Of a stretch of 64,000 nucleotides of DNA, positions 9,654-17,775 are shown in pieces. The stretch spans positions 62,001 to 126,000 of the forward strand of contig NZ_JARESG010000011.1 of assembly GCF_029076445.1 (NCBI RefSeq), read 5' to 3'. How positions within the stretch are numbered: the stretch's first letter is position 1; each line of letters begins with the position of its first letter. The notes beneath the pieces are model-generated. The model had not been told where the DNA came from. It saw only the letters and a list, made by a program, of their open reading frames with translations, and did no database searches. Source of the DNA: Pseudarthrobacter naphthalenicus (lineage in GTDB: Bacteria > Actinomycetota > Actinomycetes > Actinomycetales > Micrococcaceae). A program made the position numbers and the translations under genes.

Positions 9654-9767
9654 GTCTGCTCCTGGAAGGTCGCTGGCGGCTTCTCGGCTCCAGTCTCGCA
9701 GCCGTACGCCCGGCTCCCAAGCCCCTCCCGCCTGTGGACGGCTATGTACCCTGTCCGAGGGGCGGGC

Positions 9768-9773
9768 TACACT
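9768..9773 (+). promoter_or_regulatory. Possible -10 box upstream of the 9809 gene
   Basis: TACACT lies 35 nt before the ATG at 9809, in the divergent gap between the nitronate monooxygenase gene and the small gene at 9809. The -35 at a 17-bp spacing (TGTACC) is poor. Confidence 0.35.
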
Positions 9774-9808
9774 GCTCGCGTAAGTCGCCGACGATCTCAG
9801 GAGACACC

Positions 9809-10153
9809 ATGAACTACGCAGGGACTGGCAACGAGAAAGCCGTTCTGGCCAGCGAACTCAACCGAACCCATGTTGGGCAGACCATCAGCTTCGAACCGGA
9901 CGATTTCACGTTGGTCTTTGGAAAGATCGCAGCCATCGCACGGAAGGAAGGCGGGGTCACCATCGCCCTGCGCGGTGTGGAAGGAAGCGGCGGCCTGCAG
10001 TCGAGTTACAGCCTGCCCGGCAGCCAGAACGTTTATTTGCAGCCTGACATGCTGACCAACACCGAGTCCACCATCAAGGATCTCTTCGGCAAGGTCCAGG
10101 AGAACCTTCGCGGCGGCGGTCACCGGGGCGAGGACAAGACGGACAAGCTCTAA
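9809..10153 (+). CDS. Small conserved hypothetical protein, 114 aa
   Basis: Unrecognised soluble protein (MNYAGTGNEK...). The ATG at 9809 has AGGAGA with 5-nt spacing, so the longer upstream reading frame is not the real start. The sequence alternates short beta-like segments (HVGQTISF, VTIALRG) with a C-terminal charged region ending in EDKTDKL, suggesting a small barrel-like domain. It is transcribed divergently from the nitronate monooxygenase gene and converges on the antiporter gene with an 18-bp gap. Confidence 0.75.
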   Translation: MNYAGTGNEKAVLASELNRTHVGQTISFEPDDFTLVFGKIAAIARKEGGVTIALRGVEGSGGLQSSYSLPGSQNVYLQPDMLTNTESTIKDLFGKVQENLRGGGHRGEDKTDKL

Positions 10154-10171
10154 GCTGCCCGGGGCCCGGAA

Positions 10172-11356
10172 CTACACCGCGTTTTTCGGCGGCTGCGGGC
10201 TTGCATCATGGGGAGCCGGTGGCTTGCTTTTCCCGAACGCCCGGGCCGCCCGGGAACCGGCGGCGGCGCTGGCTCCGATGCTGATGAGCGCGCCCAGAAT
10301 CATGGCAGCCGCTTCGCCCGGCTCCAGCAGGTGCAGTTGTGATCCGATGGTGGCCGCGGCAACCGGAACTCCGAGTTGCGACGCCGACATGATAGCCAGC
10401 GACATCGGCTGACCCAGGAGCCGAAGGCTTCCGTGCACCAGCAAGGTTCCGGCGCCCAGGCAGACCCCTAACAGGATCATCCGGGGGCTGCCGGCCAGGG
10501 CACTCAAATCCAGCGACGCCCCCAGCCAGACGAAAAATACCGGCCCAAGAAATCCGTCGCTGACCGCGAAGAGCTGGTGAGCCAGCCGTCGCGGCTCGCC
10601 GACCGCGGCCACCACCAGGCCAAAGGAAAACCCGGCCAGCATGATCGAGACGTGTCCCGCAACAGCCAGGCCTGCCAGCGCGAACAGCAAAGCCAACTGG
10701 ATGCGCAGTTCGAGGGCAAACTTCCGGTCCTCGGAAACTTCGTGCAGCCGGGCCCTCGTGCCGCTGTTTTCCAGAGCCCGCAGGACAAAGTAGAGCACCG
10801 CCGCACAACCGGCCAGGGCAGTGGCACCCATGGCGGCCCTCCCGGCGTTTGGCGGGTCGACCGCCAGCGGAAGCGCCACGATGCAGGCGATGTCGGCGAT
10901 CGCCACCTGAGCCGTTGTGGTCAGGACCTTGGGCCCGGACAGGCGCAAGGAGTCAACGATGGGCAGCACGAGTGCCGCTGACGAGGAGGCCAGCAGCACC
11001 ACGTACAACGGCGCATGGCCAGTGCCGAAAAGTAGCGCAATGAGGATCCCGATGACGACGGCCAGCCCCGCCGCAATGCCGGCCCGAAGGGCGCCGACGC
11101 CGAGCGCCGGACGGATGGCCTTATCCCGGACGGGAACATGTGACCCTGCGACAAACATGATGAGGGCGAAGCCGACGTCGGCCACGAAGGTGAAGGTCGG
11201 ATCGGTGGAATCCACCAGGCCCAGGCCGGTCCGCCCGATCGCAATCCCCGCCAGCAGTTGCCCGAGCACTACGGGAAGGTGCCATTTCTGGGGTAACGCG
11301 AGCAAGGGGCCGAGCAGCGCGACGGCGGCTATCAGTGAAAGCTGAAGAAATGACAC
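10172..11356 (-). CDS. Cation:proton antiporter, CPA2/Kef-like membrane domain
   Basis: 394-aa polytopic protein with about 12 predicted membrane helices, matching the Na+/H+ exchanger fold of the CPA2 family (KefB/GerN-like). It has the typical first-helix motif LPVVLGQLLAGIAIG and a later FALIMFVAGSHV segment. It lacks the C-terminal TrkA-N/RCK domain of Kef channels and ends in a Pro-rich tail. The GTG at 11356 follows an AGAGGAGG tract with only 3-nt spacing. The transported ion (K+ or Na+) cannot be told. It stands alone, convergent with the 9809 gene. Confidence 0.85.
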   Translation of the reverse strand: MSFLQLSLIAAVALLGPLLALPQKWHLPVVLGQLLAGIAIGRTGLGLVDSTDPTFTFVADVGFALIMFVAGSHVPVRDKAIRPALGVGALRAGIAAGLAVVIGILIALLFGTGHAPLYVVLLASSSAALVLPIVDSLRLSGPKVLTTTAQVAIADIACIVALPLAVDPPNAGRAAMGATALAGCAAVLYFVLRALENSGTRARLHEVSEDRKFALELRIQLALLFALAGLAVAGHVSIMLAGFSFGLVVAAVGEPRRLAHQLFAVSDGFLGPVFFVWLGASLDLSALAGSPRMILLGVCLGAGTLLVHGSLRLLGQPMSLAIMSASQLGVPVAAATIGSQLHLLEPGEAAAMILGALISIGASAAAGSRAARAFGKSKPPAPHDASPQPPKNAV

Positions 11357-11407
11357 GTGCCTCCTCTGCTGGCGTGCGTGATTGGCGCTTGGTGAACGCG
11401 GCTGCAG

Positions 11408-11803
11408 TTACTGGGGCAGGTGGGCCATTTTGAGCGGAATGTCCGTATTCTCATCCGTATAATAGCTGGCGCAGACACGATGATAGCCGTCCGCTACCTG
11501 CGCCGGTATCCCGCCGGCCAAAGCGCCCCGGACCATCAGGATGGGCGAGAGCGGCTTGCCCTCCTTGATTTTCTTCAGGTCCGCAGCCACATGGGCGTTG
11601 TCCGGAGGCAGCAGCTCCAAGCGGGCGGCCCTGAGGATGTCCTTGGCCTTGCGGTACTCAAGAGGGGCCTCCCGGAGGGCCGCGACGAGCGAGCCGACCA
11701 CCTCGGCCGCACCGAGCAGGGAAAGGTAGCTGGACGCGTTGGGATAATCCTGCTCTTCGGGCGAAGTCAGCCAGAGCACTTCACCTTTGTCTTCACGGTG
11801 CAT
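11408..11803 (-). CDS. Conserved hypothetical protein, ParB/sulfiredoxin-like C-terminal motif
   Basis: 131-aa soluble protein. The ATG at 11803 has AAGGAG with 6-nt spacing, so the N-terminal extension of the open frame is not used. The C-terminal part has PILMVRGALAGG followed by VADGYHRVCA, resembling the ParB-like nuclease/sulfiredoxin fold in which a DGxHR segment forms the active loop. That is weak evidence and I assign no function. It lies 51 bp downstream of the antiporter start on the same strand. Confidence 0.7.
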   Translation of the reverse strand: MHREDKGEVLWLTSPEEQDYPNASSYLSLLGAAEVVGSLVAALREAPLEYRKAKDILRAARLELLPPDNAHVAADLKKIKEGKPLSPILMVRGALAGGIPAQVADGYHRVCASYYTDENTDIPLKMAHLPQ

Positions 11804-11917
11804 GGCGTTCTCCTTGGTGCCTCCGCAGGCGCGGATCATGGTGCTCAACAGTACGTACGGGCCGAGAGGACGGTCAACGGTCCAGGTTGGCGGGAGCGGG
11901 GGATAGGGTCAGAGCTG

Positions 11918-12211
11918 ATGACACAGACAGAGGTTCGTGATGCCTATGCCAGGCGTGCGCCGGAGTACACCACCCTGTTCGGGTCCGTGGACACGGCAGA
12001 CCAGCGGGACCGGCGGCTCATAACTCAGTGGGCGAAGTCGCTGCGCGGGCCGGTTCTCGATGCCGGCTGCGGCCCGGGTCATTGGACCGGTTTCCTGGCC
12101 AGCCTGGGTGCAGATGCAGAAGGCATCGACGTTGTGCCTGCGTTCGTGCAGGAGGCCGGGGTCCGCTTCCCGGGTTGCCGGTTCCGGGTTGCCGGCGCGG
12201 AGGGCACGTAG
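11918..12211 (+). pseudogene. Truncated class I SAM-dependent methyltransferase
   Basis: 97 residues remain of a protein that is normally about 200 aa. The N-terminus is intact (MTQTEVRDAYARRAPEY) and SAM motif I is perfect (VLDAGCGPGHWTGFLA), with the acidic residue of motif II in GIDVVPAFV. The frame then stops after FRVAGAEGT, losing the substrate-binding half. The stop codon overlaps the GTG of the following acetyltransferase gene (bases 12209-12213, TAGTG), so a deletion appears to have joined the two genes. Without the C-terminal half methyltransferase activity is unlikely. Confidence 0.8.
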
Positions 12212-12540
12212 TGTCGGTTGGGTTGGAGGCTGCCGTGCCACCGTGTCTGGTGCGCGAGGCAAGGGACGGTGACCTGGCCGGAGTGGCCGGGCTCCGGCTG
12301 GCGGGCGACGGCGCGGCTTGGACTGCCGGGATGATCGCTGCGGATCCTGCAAGGACCGTAGTGGTTGCCACCGTGGGCGTGGAGCTCGTAGGCGTGGCAA
12401 AGACACATCATCATCCCGAGGCCCGGGCGGAGGCGCCTGCGGGACGCTACCTGGGAGGGATTCTTGTGTCACGGCGGTGGAGCCGGCGGGGGATCGGGAC
12501 GATGCTTACGACAGCCAGGCTGGACTGGATCTGGGAACGT
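12211..12540 (+). pseudogene. GNAT N-acetyltransferase fragment, 3' end lost
   Basis: Starts at a GTG at 12211 with GGAGGG 6 nt upstream, so the original ribosome site survives inside the end of the methyltransferase remnant. The first 110 codons look like a GNAT domain: CLVREARDGDL start, central strands VVVATVGVELVGVA, and the acetyl-CoA loop region WSRRGIGTMLTTARL followed by DWIWER. The expected last strands and helix are missing. The frame stays open to 13215, but that part is antisense to the M23 peptidase gene and looks like noise. The fragment ends about 50 bp before that gene's stop, consistent with a deletion endpoint. Confidence 0.75.
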
Positions 12541-12588
12541 CGCATCGCGCCAAGAACCCGGGTGCACGGACGGGGAGGCCCGATCGGA

Positions 12589-13422
12589 TCAGGTTCTGAC
12601 GATTTCAGACTCCTGCGGAATCCACACCGTCCCATCCCGGCCACGGAACGCAATCGGCACGGCGTGAGCCCGAGGCCAGTCAGTCGAATCAGTCACCTGC
12701 ACATGCACGTGGGGCTCGGTGCTGTTACCGGAGTTCCCGCATTCTCCGATCTGCTCGCCAGCCTCCACCTGCTGTCCCGGGTGTACCCGGACCGTGCCTT
12801 GCCTCAGATGCGCAAGCAGGACGAAGGGGCCGTTGGCTGTTGCGGCGATCACCACGTGATTGCCGGCCACAGCCCCGATGCCTTGGCGGATCCGGTCTGC
12901 CTGGCCCAGCATGTACGGCACGAGCGCGAGCTGCGAACGGCGCCCCTCATGATCTGGCTGGCCGTCAAGAACAGCTGCCACAGTCCCGGACAGGGGAGCG
13001 AGGATGGGCTGTCCGAACCCGACGAACGCTTCGGGGCGTTCCGCCGCGATGAGGGAGCGCCACGTTCGGGGCGCGGACCTGCCGGCAGCATTGACGGCCA
13101 CGAAATCGATCGCGTGGGCAGTCCCGAAAGCGTATGTACCATGGCTCGGCACACGGCGTGCCGGACTGTTCTCCACCCGCCAGCTTCCCCGGAAGGGCAG
13201 GTCGAGCACGACTGAAGCAGCGCCGGGAGGCAGCGCGGACGGCCGGCCGGGCCCTTGGCTGCGGCGGATGATCACGAGGTCTGCTGCTCCTGCCGGAAGG
13301 GGGCTGTGCGACGAGTCATGAACCCATGGTCCTCGTCTCGCCGGGACCAGGGCAACCGCTCCGCAGGAGATCTCCAGGATTGGGGCGCGTAGGGTGGGGA
13401 CCGGACGATAGGAGCACTTCAT
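12589..13422 (-). CDS. M23 family metallopeptidase (LytM-like), cytosolic-type
   Basis: About 277 aa with a C-terminal LytM/M23 domain. The zinc ligands are visible in HAIDF (H and D) and in the terminal HVHVQV (HxH), with GNHVVI and the GQQVEAGEQIGECGNSG strand-turn between them. M23 enzymes usually cleave peptidoglycan cross-links, but no signal peptide or membrane anchor is present, so export or an intracellular substrate is an open question. The ATG at 13422 has AGGA 8 nt upstream; another ATG at 13437 lacks an SD. The start at 13422 shares bases with the start codon of the divergent DJ-1 gene, so one of the two starts may be wrong. Confidence 0.8.
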   Translation of the reverse strand: MKCSYRPVPTLRAPILEISCGAVALVPARRGPWVHDSSHSPLPAGAADLVIIRRSQGPGRPSALPPGAASVVLDLPFRGSWRVENSPARRVPSHGTYAFGTAHAIDFVAVNAAGRSAPRTWRSLIAAERPEAFVGFGQPILAPLSGTVAAVLDGQPDHEGRRSQLALVPYMLGQADRIRQGIGAVAGNHVVIAATANGPFVLLAHLRQGTVRVHPGQQVEAGEQIGECGNSGNSTEPHVHVQVTDSTDWPRAHAVPIAFRGRDGTVWIPQESEIVRT

Positions 13423-14200
13423 GAAGAAAATCCTCATGGTACTGACCAGCGTTTCCGAGATCGGCGATACGGGAGAGAAGACCGGCTACAACGTGGCCGA
13501 GGCAGCACACCCCTGGAAGGTCTTCAAGGATTCCGGGCATTTCGTTGACTTTGCATCCATCAAGGGAGGCCAGCCCCCGCGTGACGAGGTGGACGCTGAT
13601 GATCCCATCCAGGTCGCCTTCACGGAGGACGAGACCACCCGGGCCGGGTTGTACAACACGGCCCGCGTCGACGTCGTGGATCCCGACCAGTACGACGCCG
13701 TCTACCTCGTCGGCGGTCACGGCACCATGTGGGACTTCCCGGACAGCGACGGTCTGCAGCAACTTGTTGCCCGCGTCTACAACGCGGGCGGCCTGGTGGG
13801 CGCGGTCTGCCACGGGCCGGCCGGGCTGCTCAATGTTGAGTTGGCGAACGGGCTCCGCCTCGTCGAAGGCCGGAAGGTGGCCGCCTTCACCAACGAGGAG
13901 GAAGTTGCGGCAGGGAAGGACAAGGTCATCCCGTTCTTTTTGGCAGACCGGCTGGAGGAGCAGGGCGCCACCCACGTCTCAGCTGGTGTCTTTGAGGAGA
14001 TGGTCGTAGTTGACGACAGGTTGGTGACCGGCCAGAACCCGGCCTCGGCCGCCGGCGTGGCCAAGGAGATGGAGAAGCTCTTCGCGCAGGTCATCCACAA
14101 GGAAAAGGCCGAGGAACAACACGAGACCGAGGCTCTCCGGGCCGAGAAGGACGCCGAGAAGAACGCCAAGAAGATGGCCGCTGCCGAGGCTGATCACTAA
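13421..14200 (+). CDS. DJ-1/PfpI superfamily protein, Hsp31/HchA-like
   Basis: 259 aa. A type-1 glutamine-amidotransferase-like fold with the nucleophile elbow AVCHGPAG (Cys130-His131), a preceding VYLVGGHGTMWDF oxyanion region and an N-terminal ILMVLTSVSE strand. These proteins act as glyoxalase III/protein deglycases or chaperones in stress. The last 35 residues form a highly charged Lys/Glu/Ala helix (HKEKAEEQHETEALRAEK) not usual for the family. GGAG with 6-nt spacing precedes the ATG. A 14-bp hairpin follows the stop. The gene is divergent from the M23 peptidase gene with overlapping start codons. Confidence 0.88.
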   Translation: MKKILMVLTSVSEIGDTGEKTGYNVAEAAHPWKVFKDSGHFVDFASIKGGQPPRDEVDADDPIQVAFTEDETTRAGLYNTARVDVVDPDQYDAVYLVGGHGTMWDFPDSDGLQQLVARVYNAGGLVGAVCHGPAGLLNVELANGLRLVEGRKVAAFTNEEEVAAGKDKVIPFFLADRLEEQGATHVSAGVFEEMVVVDDRLVTGQNPASAAGVAKEMEKLFAQVIHKEKAEEQHETEALRAEKDAEKNAKKMAAAEADH

Positions 14201-14227
14201 CTCCCCCAGCCGTTCCGGGCGCAACGA

Positions 14228-14267
14228 TTGGCCTACTTCCCAGCTGATTATGAGGGAAGTAGGCCAA
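14228..14267 (+). terminator. 14-bp hairpin after the DJ-1 family gene
   Basis: Perfect arms at 14228-14241 and 14254-14267 around a 12-nt loop, 28 nt after the stop at 14200. No U-run follows, but the position and stem length fit a terminator. Confidence 0.55.
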
Positions 14268-14341
14268 CAGCCAACTTCAGCGGCCCGACCACACGTGGGG
14301 CCGACAGCCGTGGGTCTGTCAGCAGATGGGCGGCCGACAGG

Positions 14342-14632
14342 CTACGTGCGTTCTCCGGGTTGAGCCGCATCGAAGAACCGGAATTCCTCGCTAACCAGCT
14401 CCGTCTCCCCGCCGGCCCCCTTGTCCCGAATGAAATCGAGGTCCTCTCGTGAAAGGATCATTTGGCCATGGACGTCGACTTCAATGTGCCCGGCGGAATG
14501 CCGTTTAATCGTCGCAGCGACGGTTCTCGGCACCATCACACAGCCCGGGTTGTTCAAAAGCCACTGACGCGTTTTGGAATCAAGCCGATCCCACTCTTCT
14601 TTGAGTGTCATCTCGTAATTCACCCTTCTCAT
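14342..14632 (-). CDS. Small hypothetical protein, 96 aa
   Basis: Unrecognised small soluble protein (MRRVNYEMTLKEEW...). GAGG precedes the ATG at 14632 by only 2 nt, and a second ATG seven codons in (MTLKEEW) is possible. Composition is balanced, with a helical N-terminus and an IEVDVHGQMILSREDLDFI segment that looks like a real folded unit. It lies just outside the element boundary at 14874 and has no partner on the same strand, so no function can be proposed. Confidence 0.55.
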   Translation of the reverse strand: MRRVNYEMTLKEEWDRLDSKTRQWLLNNPGCVMVPRTVAATIKRHSAGHIEVDVHGQMILSREDLDFIRDKGAGGETELVSEEFRFFDAAQPGERT

Positions 14633-14873
14633 GTCCTCAAGCCCGCAGTCCTGGGCCCGGGGTTCCGCTAAGGGTACGTCTCAGGTCCAAGGAAGAACAG
14701 GGGCCACCGCTCCATCGTGGGCCGGGCGTTTGAACATGGGTGGCTTTTGCCTGCCACGCCCGTATAACGGTCCCCTCGCCGGTACTTGCGTTGAGGACGT
14801 CGCCCTGTCGATTAACCCCGGGGGGGCTTATGGCTTAAGGCAAAGGGCCCTGCCCCCTCAGTAAAGAGGAGGA
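14633..14873. other. Intergenic stretch left of the integrated element
   Basis: No convincing gene. The right end (14838-14873) is diverged sequence that aligns with the region downstream of tRNA-Ser(CGA) at 17727-17770, including a decayed copy of its terminator hairpin. Confidence 0.5.
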
Positions 14874-14911
14874 GGGTCTTTCTCATTGGCAGTGACGGTG
14901 GGATTTGAACC
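14874..14911 (-). repeat. Duplicated 3' end of tRNA-Ser (left attachment-site copy)
   Basis: This 38-bp segment matches 17771-17808 with two mismatches. It contains the T-arm half, 3' acceptor strand and encoded CCA of tRNA-Ser, plus the bases just downstream, and then diverges abruptly at 14912. The matching point in the intact tRNA lies at the T-loop, the usual crossover zone of tyrosine integrases. Orientation and spacing are what integration into the tRNA 3' end would leave. Confidence 0.8.
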
Positions 14912-14979
14912 GAGATAAACACACGCGGCACTAAGCGGAACCCCAAAAATCCTTGAAAGGCCGCGGGTCCTGACCACGT

Positions 14980-15285
14980 CTAATTACGCGTCCAAACATC
15001 CGCTCGCAGATGTTCCGTTACCGCGGCGTTACTGCAAAGTCTGCTTGGACCGGACTGGTGGAGGGCGGCGACGACTGCATCGAAGTCGTCCTCGAAGAGG
15101 TCAGCATACCGATCCAGCGTCATCGCACGGAGGCGTGCCCGAGCAAGTGCGTTCAGGTGTCTTTGGTGTGCCGACGATGATATGGCCGTTGACGGTCACT
15201 GCGTTGTAGTGCGCTTGGCGCTGAGTGCGCTGACCCAGGCTTTTACTTCGCTTTGGAGGGTTGAGCCGGCTTGGCGTGTGCCGGA
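14980..15285 (-). pseudogene. Fragmented tyrosine-type phage/ICE integrase
   Basis: Remains of one integrase read in order along the minus strand but in different frames. At about 15199-15285, LQSEVKAWVSALSAKR matches the core-binding domain. At 15158-15196, VNGHIIVGTPKT matches the catalytic-domain hairpin. At 15123-15143 LGHASVR, then MTLDRYADLF from about 15127, form the C-terminal box with the catalytic Tyr; it continues as EDDFDAVVAALHQSG to a stop at 14980. Frame breaks and a large internal deletion (most of the catalytic domain, including the Arg-His sites) make it non-functional. Its 3' end is about 70 bp from the duplicated tRNA end at 14911. Confidence 0.8.
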
Positions 15286-15492
15286 TTTCGGTTGGACGTG
15301 CATCCGCCGTGCCCGCTGAGCTGGGACACTTCTCCTGGTCCAGTTGACCTCCCCGTCGCGGCGTTTCTGAGCCTCGCCCATGGCAGCGGGCCCTAGGCCT
15401 CTACTGGCACTCCCCACAGATCCATAGCATGAGCGCAGGAGCGCCTCCCTCTGACGTGGGACAAGGCAGCTTTGGGACACTGAGGGGGAGTA
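15286..15492. other. Gap between integrase remnant and lipoprotein gene
   Basis: About 200 bp with no supportable gene. The upstream integrase sequence and the promoter for the 15493 gene would lie here, but I cannot mark a clear -35/-10 pair. Confidence 0.4.
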
Positions 15493-16566
15493 ATGCGCGC
15501 TCACTGGATCCGTGATCCTCGATTAGGCCTCGCGCTCTCCGTGGCGCTTGCGCTTCTCCTGGGGGGATGTGGGCAGGAGGGTCAGCCCTCGTCGTCGACG
15601 CAGTCGCCGTCATCCAGGTCTGGCAATCCGGCCTGTGATCTGATCACGCAGGAGATAGCAGCCAAGATCGACCCGAGCCTGGCTCAAATGGGGCAGAGCG
15701 GCAAACCGCCCGGGAGCCGGGCCTACGTGTGCAGCTACATGAGTATGTCGGACAAGGGCCGTGTGCTTACCGTGTCGTTGACCTCTCCGGCATCGGCGGC
15801 GGAGATCGCCCAGGCGAAAAAGACCCCTGACTGCTCGGCGGTGGAGGGCATCGGCGACTTAGCATGCATGCAGTGGACGGGGTGGTTCCGTGGCGAGGCC
15901 AACGCGTCGGCCAACACGGTCCTCAAAGCCGTCCGGGGCAACGAGTCCCTCGACCTCCGCTATCTGCTCCCTCCACCCACCGTCCCGGGACCCACTGGCA
16001 CGCGCCCGCTCCCGGACGGCAACGCCACGGCCCGCGCGCTCACCCAGGCAGCCGTCCAGGGCGGGTGGGGCAACGGGAGCGCGCCCAGCGTTCCGTCCGC
16101 GCCGCCAGTCGGTCCGCAGACCGTGACAGATAGTCCCGTGTGCGCACTGGTCAGCGCCGATGCGCTCAAGCAGGCCTTCGGCGCGACAACCCAGCCGCAG
16201 GTCCTCCCGGGCGAGGGCAACTGCCGGTACATATTTGGCGCGTCGGGCACGCCCGGACCGGACTCGCTCATGTTCTCCATCGAAATCCATCAGGGCGGCG
16301 CATCATTGCTGTCACGGCCGGTGCCGGACGGCCAAAACATCGACGGCGTCGGAGACAGGGCGATCCTCATTGTGCGGTCGGACGCGGGGGGATCGAAATC
16401 CCTCCGACCCCCGAGCGATGTACCGCTCACGTACATGTCCCTCATGGTGGCCCGCGGCCAAAACATGGGCATCTTCACCGCACAGATCCTCGTCTCCCCG
16501 ACAGGTCCCACAATCGAGCAGACGCAGGATCAGCTGGTCACCCTCGTCAAGGGCATCGACTTCTGA
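15493..16566 (+). CDS. Lipoprotein with two DUF3558-like domains
   Basis: 357 aa. Signal peptide with lipobox LGGC (Cys at residue 26). The mature part contains two related modules, each opening with a Cys-Asp/Ala-Leu segment (CDLITQEIAAKI at about residue 47 and CALVSADALKQAFG at about 217) and containing a further Cys-x-Tyr strand (YVCSYM and NCRYIF), the pattern seen in actinobacterial DUF3558 lipoproteins. The two are separated by a Pro/Gly/Ser linker. A purine-rich GAGGGGGAG precedes the ATG. It lies inside the tRNA-flanked element and is followed 57 bp later by another lipoprotein gene, probably as one transcript. Confidence 0.8.
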   Translation: MRAHWIRDPRLGLALSVALALLLGGCGQEGQPSSSTQSPSSRSGNPACDLITQEIAAKIDPSLAQMGQSGKPPGSRAYVCSYMSMSDKGRVLTVSLTSPASAAEIAQAKKTPDCSAVEGIGDLACMQWTGWFRGEANASANTVLKAVRGNESLDLRYLLPPPTVPGPTGTRPLPDGNATARALTQAAVQGGWGNGSAPSVPSAPPVGPQTVTDSPVCALVSADALKQAFGATTQPQVLPGEGNCRYIFGASGTPGPDSLMFSIEIHQGGASLLSRPVPDGQNIDGVGDRAILIVRSDAGGSKSLRPPSDVPLTYMSLMVARGQNMGIFTAQILVSPTGPTIEQTQDQLVTLVKGIDF

Positions 16567-16623
16567 CCCACCCTGCGCTTCGGCTCAACAGGTTTGGCGA
16601 CGGATCTCCCAGAGAGGGTTCAG

Positions 16624-17451
16624 ATGTATCGAGATTTCAGAAGCTCCGGGAAGAATAACTCACGTTCGGCCGCGTTCGGGGCGGCCGTGGTCGCAGGACT
16701 GTTGATCCTCACGGCATGCGGATCCGAAACGCCTGCTGACACTGTGCCAACCAACGGCAGCACCACCATCAAGACAGCGCCGCCCAGCATTGCCACACCA
16801 TCAGCTGAGCCCACCGCTACGCTGCCGAAGGTCTTCACCGACCAGGAACTTATGACGATTAGCAGCAGAGTGCTGGAGCCACACGGCGGAAGGGCCGAGG
16901 ACACGGCCATGGCCCGCAAGTCTTATGCCTTGATGACTCAGCCGCCAGCGTCTGCATCGCCATCGTCCATATTGGGCCCCACCGATCCAGGTGAGTGCAA
17001 CGTATTCCACAGGTCGTGGCAGCACGAGGCGCAGTTGGATCCCGCTGTGAACTTCGCACTGGGCGAAGTGTTCAACCTCGGCGAACACGGAGTCGGCACG
17101 ATCCTCTTTGATGTCAGGAGCGCTCCCCGGGAGACTCTAGCCAGAGCTGACTTTGATTACAGTCAGGAGCTGATGGTTCACTGCGCCACATTCGACCAGA
17201 CGGTGTCCTCGGTTACCGGGCCACAGAGGTTCACCATCCAACTTCTCCAGGGTCCGGCCATCGGAGAGAAGGCTTACGTGACCAAGGGATCCTTCGACGG
17301 GAACAGCGTCTTTGTCGGGCTTCGGGTCCTTTACGGAACGATTTCTGTTGACATGGGGGTCAACACGGGGCAGGTGATAACTGCGGAAGAAGGCCTCAGC
17401 CTGATGTCGCAGATTGCGCAGGAGTTTGTCGAGGAGATAAAGAACCAGTAG
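16624..17451 (+). CDS. Predicted lipoprotein of unknown function
   Basis: 275 aa. Basic N-terminus, hydrophobic segment and lipobox LTAC (Cys at about residue 33), then a Thr/Pro-rich linker and a globular domain I do not recognise. AGAGAGGG with about 5-nt spacing supports the ATG at 16624; the open frame upstream has no SD. Codon use is visibly less GC-biased than flanking chromosomal genes (many A/T-ending codons), fitting acquisition with the element. It shares the element with the preceding lipoprotein gene. Confidence 0.75.
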   Translation: MYRDFRSSGKNNSRSAAFGAAVVAGLLILTACGSETPADTVPTNGSTTIKTAPPSIATPSAEPTATLPKVFTDQELMTISSRVLEPHGGRAEDTAMARKSYALMTQPPASASPSSILGPTDPGECNVFHRSWQHEAQLDPAVNFALGEVFNLGEHGVGTILFDVRSAPRETLARADFDYSQELMVHCATFDQTVSSVTGPQRFTIQLLQGPAIGEKAYVTKGSFDGNSVFVGLRVLYGTISVDMGVNTGQVITAEEGLSLMSQIAQEFVEEIKNQ

Positions 17452-17738
17452 CTGTAGCCAGCGAGTAGCACTCCGTCGACTGTTGGCGCCTTTGCATGGC
17501 TGCCCTGTCGCCATCTTTGGATCACGGTGTCCAATCGGGCTTCTTTGGAGGCCCGCGTTCGGGAGCCGGACATTCCCTGTTATGTGCCGCCTCTTAAGCC
17601 CACACATCCAGCCATTCGACTGGCCCGATGGGTGTCCTTCGCAGACCGAGACATTGTCTCGGCGTGGCCGGACGCGGAGCACTGCAGGAATTCTGTTACT
17701 GCCGCGTTACCGCGGGGCCTATTTGCAGGCAAAGAAAT
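17452..17738. other. Non-coding right end of the element
   Basis: Several overlapping small frames occur here but none has a ribosome site, family match or convincing codon use. The stretch ends in the terminator of the tRNA-Ser gene. Confidence 0.45.
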
Positions 17739-17775
17739 GGCCCTGCTTCCCTTTGTTTACAAGGCAAGCAGGGCC
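17739..17775 (-). terminator. Terminator of tRNA-Ser(CGA)
   Basis: Stem GGCCCTGCTT / AAGCAGGGCC (17739-17748 with 17766-17775), 8 nt downstream of the encoded CCA on the minus strand and followed by ATTTCTTTG. A decayed version is recognisable next to the left tRNA-end copy. Confidence 0.7.

Noticed and set aside
12541..13215. Continuation of the GNAT frame to 13215
   Set aside because: Antisense to the M23 peptidase gene and lacks GNAT features; the fragment ends near 12540.
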